NCBI GenBank assembly: GCA_016201575.1
Contig: JACQCN010000265.1
Span: forward strand, 1-12,635
Length of the DNA: 12,635 bases
Reading direction: 5' to 3'
From: Candidatus Rokuibacteriota bacterium
GTDB taxonomy: Bacteria > Methylomirabilota > Methylomirabilia > Rokubacteriales > CSP1-6
Position numbers and translations under genes: made by a program. The notes beneath the pieces are model-generated. The model saw only the letters and a program-made list of their open reading frames with translations. It was not told the DNA's origin and did no database searches. Positions 7,235 through 12,635 of the stretch are shown here, in pieces (the stretch's first letter is position 1; the number at the start of each line of letters is the position of its first letter).

Positions 7235-7577
7235 CCGGCCGATGAAAACGACCCGATCAACTCGGTCCTCGCCTCACGACGGGCTCGCGAGCGCTTCGCG
7301 CATTCTCGAATTCAAGGGCTCGGCTCGCCTTCGGCTGTGCCTCGCACTGCGGGCGCCGCTCGGCTCGAAGGGCGGTCGTTGGCTCGGTGCTCCTCCCTGC
7401 GTGGCCTTGCGAGGCACAGCCCGAAGTTCGAGCCGAGCGGCGTCGGCGCCAGCCCGGCGCGAGGCGAGGCCCGAGTCGATCGAGCCGAGCATCGGATCAA
7501 CTCGGGTCTCGCCTCGCGCCATCGGCGCTCAGCTCGAACTGCGGCCGCCTAGCATCTGGATCGTTTTGATCGGCCGG
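7235..7577. repeat. Nested inverted-repeat element (about 343 bases, MITE-like)
   Basis: The outer ends pair: bases 7235-7254 and the reverse complement of 7558-7577 agree at 18 of 20 positions. Inside, 7255-7283 pairs with 7453-7481 (25 of 29), and 7317-7346 pairs with 7408-7438, including an exact 13-base core at 7334-7346 / 7408-7420. A 16-base segment at 7354-7369 is also the exact reverse complement of 7427-7442. The right arm carries an extra hairpin (7456-7520). Short conceptual peptides here are low-complexity Arg/Ala/Ser and I reject them as genes. No transposase is present. Terminal inverted repeats with internal pairing, filling the gap exactly from a stop codon, suggest a non-autonomous mobile or intergenic repeat; the exact limits are my estimate. 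Confidence 0.7.
7456..7520. repeat. 21-base-arm hairpin inside the intergenic element
   Basis: Bases 7456-7476 and 7500-7520 are reverse complements at 20 of 21 positions around a 23-base loop. The right arm belongs to a near-direct copy (7495-7518) of bases 7255-7278, 21 of 24 identical. The middle arm can therefore pair either with the upstream copy or with the downstream copy, giving two mutually exclusive folds. It is not followed by a T-tract. It could be an accretion within the repeat, a DNA cruciform, or a terminator-like barrier between the mutase operon and the synthetase operon. Confidence 0.6.
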
Positions 7578-7611
7578 CGGGTGTGCGGTCGATTCCAGCG
7601 CGGGTGACTTC

Positions 7612-9192
7612 GTGCGCGTGAGGGGCGTCGATCGCTGGCCGGCCGAGCTCACCCGCGACCTGGTGGAGGAGACCCACTTCGGCCGCCGGCTCCGCTGCTA
7701 CCCGGGCCGCCCCCACACGCTGACCGAGCTGCTCGACCGCGCCGCCGCGCGCGTTCCCGACCGCGAGGCCGTCGTCGACGGCGCCGAGCGGCTGACCTGG
7801 CGCGAGCTGCAGGAGCGGGCGCGGCAGCTGGCCGCCTCGCTCGCCCGCCGCCACGGGATCAAGCCCGGCGATCGGATCGCGCTGCTCCTGATGAACGGCG
7901 CGCCGTTCTGCGTGGCGGTCTTCGCCGGCGCCCAGCTCGGGGCGATCGCGGTCACCCTCAACACCAAGCTCAAGTCGATGGAGCTCGAGTTCATGCTCCA
8001 GAACTCGGGCGCCCGCGTGCTGCTCACCAACCCCGAGTGGTGGCCGGCGGTCGAGGCGATCCGGGACCGCCTGCCGTGCGAGGCGTACTACCGGACGCCG
8101 TACCCCGAGCTGTTCGCCGAGTTGCCGGCGCTGGCCGGCCCGTCGCCCGCGGGCGAGGACGACACCGCGTTCATCATGTACACGTCGGGGACGACGGGGC
8201 GGCCCAAGGGCGCCATGGGCACTCACCTCGGCATCATCAACTCCGCGATCACCTACGAGCGCTGCTTCCGCCTGTCGGGCCACCAGCGGACGCTCGTCGC
8301 GGTACCGCTCTTCCACGTGACGGGGCTGATCGCGCAGATGCTCACGATGGCCTACCTCGGCGGCACCACGGTGATCATGCGGACGTTCAACGCCGCCGAG
8401 GCGCTCCGGCTGATCGAGGCGGAGCGGATCACCTACATGGTGGCGGCGCCGACGGTGCTCGTCATGCTGATGCTGCAGCCGGACCACCGGCGCGCGGGGT
8501 CGAGCCTCCAGGCGCTCGGCTACGGCGGGGCGCCCATCGCCTCCGAGACGGTCCGGCAGCTCCGCGAGTGGCTGCCGGGCTGCCGCCTGCACAACGTGTA
8601 CGGGCTCACCGAGACGTCGTCGCCGGCGACCTGCCTGCCGGACGCCGACGTCCTCGCGCGGGTGTCGTCGGTCGGCTGGCCGATCCCGACGGCGGAGGTG
8701 CGGACGGTGGAGGTCGAGAGCGGGCGTGACGGCGCCCCCGACGAGGTCGGGGAGCTGTGGATCAAGGGGCCGATGGTCGTGCCGGGCTACTGGGCCGACC
8801 CAGAGGCCACGGCGGCGGCGATGGGCGACGGCTGGCTGCGGACGGGGGACCTCGCGAAGATCGACCCCGACGGCTACGTGACGATCATGGACCGCATCAA
8901 GGACATGATCAACCGGGGCGGGGAGAAGATCTTCTGCGTCGAGGTGGAGGAGGTGCTGTGCGCCCACCCCGCGGTGCTGGAGGCGGCCGTCGTGGGCGTC
9001 CCCGATCCCGTCTACGGCGAGGTGGTGAAGGCCTGCGTGGTGCCCCGGCCCGGCGCCACCATCGACCCCGACGACATCCGCGCCTGGGTGCGCGACCGGC
9101 TGGCGAAGTTCAAGGCGCCGCGCGACGTGGCGGTGCTCGACGCGCTGCCCCGCAACCCCAACGGCAAGGTCGTGAAGGGCCTGCTGCGATGA
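7612..9192 (+). CDS. AMP-forming acyl-CoA synthetase / ligase (ANL superfamily)
   Basis: A 526-residue enzyme that activates a carboxylic acid with ATP to acyl-AMP and then to acyl-CoA. All core motifs are intact: P-loop YTSGTTGRPKGA at residues 190-201, VPLFHVTG at 231-238, VYGLTE at 329-334, GWLRTGD at 407-413, the hinge region DRIKDMINRGGEKI at 427-440, and the C-terminal NPNGK with catalytic Lys519 only seven residues from the end. The start is a GTG at 7612, with another GTG two codons later and no good Shine-Dalgarno, so the exact N-terminus is uncertain. It overlaps the next acyl-CoA dehydrogenase by ATGA, which predicts that its product is that enzyme's substrate. Chain length or ring preference cannot be read by eye; the overall look is of the medium-chain/fatty-acyl (FadD/caiC-like) group. 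Confidence 0.93.
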   Translation: MRVRGVDRWPAELTRDLVEETHFGRRLRCYPGRPHTLTELLDRAAARVPDREAVVDGAERLTWRELQERARQLAASLARRHGIKPGDRIALLLMNGAPFCVAVFAGAQLGAIAVTLNTKLKSMELEFMLQNSGARVLLTNPEWWPAVEAIRDRLPCEAYYRTPYPELFAELPALAGPSPAGEDDTAFIMYTSGTTGRPKGAMGTHLGIINSAITYERCFRLSGHQRTLVAVPLFHVTGLIAQMLTMAYLGGTTVIMRTFNAAEALRLIEAERITYMVAAPTVLVMLMLQPDHRRAGSSLQALGYGGAPIASETVRQLREWLPGCRLHNVYGLTETSSPATCLPDADVLARVSSVGWPIPTAEVRTVEVESGRDGAPDEVGELWIKGPMVVPGYWADPEATAAAMGDGWLRTGDLAKIDPDGYVTIMDRIKDMINRGGEKIFCVEVEEVLCAHPAVLEAAVVGVPDPVYGEVVKACVVPRPGATIDPDDIRAWVRDRLAKFKAPRDVAVLDALPRNPNGKVVKGLLR

Positions 9193-10334
9193 ACTTCGAG
9201 CTGACCCCCGAGCAGGCGCAGATCCGCGCCGTCGCCCGCGAGTTCGCCGAGGCCGAGCTCGGCGAGAAGATCGCGCCCTACGACGAGCGGCACGAGTTCC
9301 CCCGGGAGATCGTGGCCAAGCTCGGCCCGCTCGGGTTCATGGGCGTGCTGGTGCCGCCCGAGTACGGCGGCGCCGGGCTCGACTACGTGTCGTACGCGCT
9401 CATCGTCGAGGAGCTGAACCGGGGCGACGCCTCCGTCGGCATCACCATGTGGGCCCACAACTCCCTGTGCGCGAACCACATCGCCATGTTCGGCTCGAAG
9501 GCGCAGAAGGAGAAGTACCTGCCGCGGCTGGCCAGCGGCGAGGCGCTGGGCGCGTGGGGGCTCACCGAGCCCGGCTCGGGCTCCGACGCGGCGGCCATGC
9601 GCACGCGCGCCGTCCGCGACGAGGGCGAGTGGGTGCTGAACGGCACCAAGGCCTTCATCACGAACGCGAGCGTCGGCGCGATCGCCGTCGTGATGGCCAT
9701 CACGGATCCGCCCAAGCGGCAGAAGGGCATCTCGGCCTTCATCCTGGAGAAAGGGATGCCCGGCTTCGGCGTCGGGCAGCGGTACCGGAAGCTCGGCCTC
9801 CACGCCTCGGACACGGCGGAGCTGGTCTTCGACGGCGCCCGCGCGCCGGCCGCCAACCTGCTCGGCGACCTGAACATGGGCTTCGTCAACACCATGCAGG
9901 TGCTGGAAGGCGGGCGGATCGCGATGGCGGCGATGGCGGTGGGGATCGCCCAGGCCGCGCTCGACCAGGCCATCAAATACATGAAGCAGCGCACGGCGTT
10001 CGGCCAGACCCTGGCCGAGTTCAACGGGCTCCAGGGGATGGTGGCGGACCTGGCGACCGAGATCGAGGCCGCGCGGCTCCTCACCCTGCGCGCCGCCTAC
10101 CTGAAGGACGCGGGCCAGCCGGTCAAGCACACGGCCGCGATGGCCAAGCTCTTCGCCTCCGAGGTGGCCATGAAGGCGGCGACGAAGGCCGTGCAGATCC
10201 ACGGCGGCGCGGGCTATATTACGGACTTCCCGGTGGAGCGGATCTTCCGGGACGCCAAGCTGACGGAGATCGGCGAGGGGACGTCGGAGGTGCAGCGGCT
10301 GGTCATCGCGCGGGAGATCCTGCAGCTCAAGTAG
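9189..10334 (+). CDS. Acyl-CoA dehydrogenase, copy 2
   Basis: A 381-residue paralogue of the dehydrogenase at 2156 with exactly the same length and motif positions: LTEPGSGSDA at 125-134, the QRTAFG segment near 267-272, QIHGGAG at 336-342, and catalytic Glu363 in IGEGTSEVQ. It dehydrogenates an acyl-CoA at the alpha-beta bond and passes electrons to ETF, presumably the EtfAB encoded at 388-2147. The ATG at 9189 overlaps the TGA of the synthetase gene (ATGA), so the two are translationally coupled and probably act on the same substrate. Differences from copy 1 in the substrate-facing stretch around residues 84-96 (TIMWAHNSLCANH-like here, [16 protein letters not shown] there) suggest a different acyl-CoA. 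Substrate not assignable. Confidence 0.93.
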   Translation: MNFELTPEQAQIRAVAREFAEAELGEKIAPYDERHEFPREIVAKLGPLGFMGVLVPPEYGGAGLDYVSYALIVEELNRGDASVGITMWAHNSLCANHIAMFGSKAQKEKYLPRLASGEALGAWGLTEPGSGSDAAAMRTRAVRDEGEWVLNGTKAFITNASVGAIAVVMAITDPPKRQKGISAFILEKGMPGFGVGQRYRKLGLHASDTAELVFDGARAPAANLLGDLNMGFVNTMQVLEGGRIAMAAMAVGIAQAALDQAIKYMKQRTAFGQTLAEFNGLQGMVADLATEIEAARLLTLRAAYLKDAGQPVKHTAAMAKLFASEVAMKAATKAVQIHGGAGYITDFPVERIFRDAKLTEIGEGTSEVQRLVIAREILQLK

Positions 10335-10376
10335 TCCCGAACTGTCGTGTCTCACTCACCAGAGGAGGAGGGCGGC

Positions 10377-11317
10377 ATGAGCGACTTCTCACGGCGGCAA
10401 TGGCTCACGGCAGCAGGCACGCTGGCGGCCGCGGCGGCGCTCTCGGGCCCCGCCCGCGCCCAGGGCGCGCGCGGCGCGGAGGACTTCATCCGGGCGGTCA
10501 AGGACGCGCGCGTCTTCGACCTCTCGTTCACGTGGAACGACCAGTCCCCCGTTCTCGGCCTCAACCCGCCGTACGCCTTCGCGCTCAACCGGACGCACCG
10601 GATGACCCACGAGATCTTCGGCCAGGTCCCCGGCAGCCAGGTGTCCTGGGCCTCGGAGATCATGTGGTTCAGCGGCCAGCACGGCTCGCCCACGATCGAC
10701 GCCATCGGCCACATCGGGCGCAACATGAAGCTCTACGGCGGCGTCGACGCCAACGAGGCGACCTCGACGCCGGGCGGCATCGGCGCCAACCTGGGCATGG
10801 AGGCCTTCCCCGCCGACCTGCTGGTCAACCGGATGGTCTTCCTCGACGTCGCCCGCCACGTGGCCAACGGCGCCTCCGATCCGCTGCCCGCCGGGTTCGA
10901 GATCACGGCGAAGCACCTCGAGGACGCCATGCGCGCCGAGGGCGTCGAGGTGCAGCGCGGCGACTCGCTCCTGGTCCGCACGGGCTGGGGACCCTTCTTC
11001 GGCAAGGACAACGCCAAGTTCCTCGGCCAGCAGTCGCCGGGGCCGGGCCAGGACGCGGCGCGCTGGATCATCGCCAAGGGCGTGCGGCTGGCCGGCGACG
11101 ACACCGCGACCTTCGAGAAGCGCCCGCCCGTGTACGGCAAGGAGCTGTTCAGCGTGCACATGATGCTCCTGGCCGACAGCGGCATCTACATCGTGGAGAA
11201 CGCGAACCTCGAGCCGCTGTCCGACGCGAAGGTGTACGTGGGCGTCCTCATCACGACGCCGCTCAAGATTCAGGGCGCCACCGGCTCGGCCCTCCGGATG
11301 ATCGCCCTCGCCCCGTA

Positions 11318-11318
<1 letters not shown>
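10377..11318 (+). CDS. Tat-exported cyclase-family protein (kynurenine formamidase-like metal hydrolase fold)
   Basis: A 313-residue protein. Residues 5-10 (SRRQWL) form a twin-arginine motif followed by an Ala-rich hydrophobic stretch and an ARAQG cleavage-like site near 27-30, so export of the folded protein to the periplasm is predicted. The mature part resembles the cyclase family (PF04199 type): FDLSFTWN near 47-54, a metal-site region at 102-112, and the C-terminal H-x-x-L-L followed by Ile-Val-Glu-Asn-x-Asn-Leu at 261-278 (His261, Glu274). The usual H-x-G-T-H-x-D-x-x-x-H motif reads with His102, Asp108 and His112 at correct spacing, but the second His is Thr106, so one zinc ligand is missing or replaced. 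The ATG at 10377 follows AGGAGGAGGG with a good spacer; an upstream GTG at 10347 would bury the Tat signal. It overlaps the ABC ATPase gene by one base. Substrate unknown. Confidence 0.85.
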
Positions 11319-12013
<695 letters not shown>

Positions 12014-12026
12014 AGACGATGAACCA

Positions 12027-12635
12027 GTGAGCCGCGGCCAGGTCCTGGCCGTCTGCGCCGCGATCGTGCTCGCGGTCCTGGTCGCCTGGGAGGCGGCGGC
12101 GCGGGCGCTCGACCCGCTGCTCTACGTGCCGCCGTCGCGGGTGGGGCCGGCCCTGGTGCGCCTGCTCGCGCTCCGGTCGTACCCGGCCCTGCCCGCGCAC
12201 CTCTGGCTCACCGTCCGCGAGATCCTGATCGCCTACGCGCTCGCCGTGGTCGTCGGCGTCGCCACGGGCTTCGTCCTCGGGCTCCGGCCGGGGCTCGGCC
12301 GCGTGTACACGCCGCTCCTGGGCGCGCTCTACGCCGTCCCGAGCGTGGTCTGGTACCCCTCGCTGATGCTGCTCTTCGGCCTCGACGCGGCCTCCAAGAT
12401 CGCCTTCGGCTTCCTGCTCGGCTTCTTCCCGATCGTCCTCGCCGTGCTCGCAGGCGTGCGCCAGGTGCCGCCGCACCTGGTGACGGTGGGCCGCGCGTTC
12501 GGGGCCTCGCGCCGGGCCCTCTTCGCCAAGGTGATGCTGCCCTCGATGTTTTCCACCTTGATGGCCGGTCTCCGCACGGGCCTCGCCCTGAGCGTGGTGG
12601 GGGTGATCGTCGGCGAGGTGCTGGGCGCCAAGGCC
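12027..12635 (+). CDS. ABC importer permease, SsuC/TauC type (3' partial)
   Basis: Open from a GTG at 12027 through the last base of the window; 203 codons are visible and no stop is reached. The product is a hydrophobic integral membrane protein: an N-terminal membrane segment at about residues 5-22, the typical LLYVPPSRVGPAL cap at 31-43, then helices near 65-85, 95-118, 123-143 and 177-200. The cytoplasmic EAA loop that docks on the ATPase is seen at 155-172 (GRAFGASRRALFAKVMLP). This pattern is that of the BPD transport system inner-membrane family used for sulfonates, taurine, nitrate and thiamine precursors. The GTGA overlap with the displaced ATPase tail supports this start. The periplasmic binding protein that would tell the substrate is not in the window and may follow. 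Confidence 0.88.
   Translation, partial: MSRGQVLAVCAAIVLAVLVAWEAAARALDPLLYVPPSRVGPALVRLLALRSYPALPAHLWLTVREILIAYALAVVVGVATGFVLGLRPGLGRVYTPLLGALYAVPSVVWYPSLMLLFGLDAASKIAFGFLLGFFPIVLAVLAGVRQVPPHLVTVGRAFGASRRALFAKVMLPSMFSTLMAGLRTGLALSVVGVIVGEVLGAKA

Noticed and set aside
7235..7577. Integron attC site or CRISPR array in the repeat-rich gap
   Set aside because: No regularly spaced repeats with unique spacers, and no core-site pattern with an integrase nearby; the structure is nested inverted repeats.
7242..7607. Open frames of 60-121 codons on both strands in the gap before the synthetase
   Set aside because: They read through inverted-repeat DNA, are low-complexity Arg/Ala/Ser/Pro, and have no ribosome site or family resemblance.

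Overview
The window is a gene-dense, very GC-rich stretch of bacterial DNA. All recognisable genes lie on the + strand and most are joined by 1-4 base stop/start overlaps. Gene content, GC-rich codon use and GTG starts fit a soil or sediment bacterium of the Rokubacteria/Methylomirabilota or deltaproteobacterial kind. That placement is a guess from style, since no rRNA or marker gene is present.

Region 1 (1-4893) is a tight operon: the 3' end of a GntR/HutC-type regulator (UTRA ligand domain), etfB, etfA, an acyl-CoA dehydrogenase, and the large subunit of a B12-dependent acyl-CoA mutase. The mutase would normally be labelled methylmalonyl-CoA mutase, but its two substrate-determining positions are Phe60 and Gln178. 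That is the isobutyryl-CoA mutase pair, not the Tyr/Arg pair of true methylmalonyl-CoA mutase.

Region 2 (4894-5211) is a 318-base gap. It is filled by a 191-base imperfect palindrome and two perfect short hairpins, the second of which runs into the Shine-Dalgarno of the next gene.

Region 3 (5212-7234) holds a branched-chain aminotransferase (ilvE type), a HIT-family hydrolase, and the separate B12-binding small subunit of the mutase. Regions 1 and 3 together read as a branched-chain (probably valine/isobutyrate) acyl-CoA module: aminotransferase, carbon-skeleton mutase, FAD-dependent dehydrogenase, and ETF as electron acceptor.

Region 4 (7235-7611) is a 377-base non-coding gap, almost all of it a nested inverted-repeat element with ends of about 20 bases. 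The element starts directly after the stop codon of the small subunit.

Region 5 (7612-10334) encodes an AMP-forming acyl-CoA synthetase overlapping a second acyl-CoA dehydrogenase, i.e. activation plus first oxidation of an unknown acid. Region 6 (10377-12635) encodes a Tat-exported cyclase/kynurenine-formamidase-like protein that lacks one expected zinc histidine. It is followed by an ABC importer ATPase of the nitrate/sulfonate/taurine type, whose C-terminal tail has been knocked out of frame, and its permease, which runs off the window.
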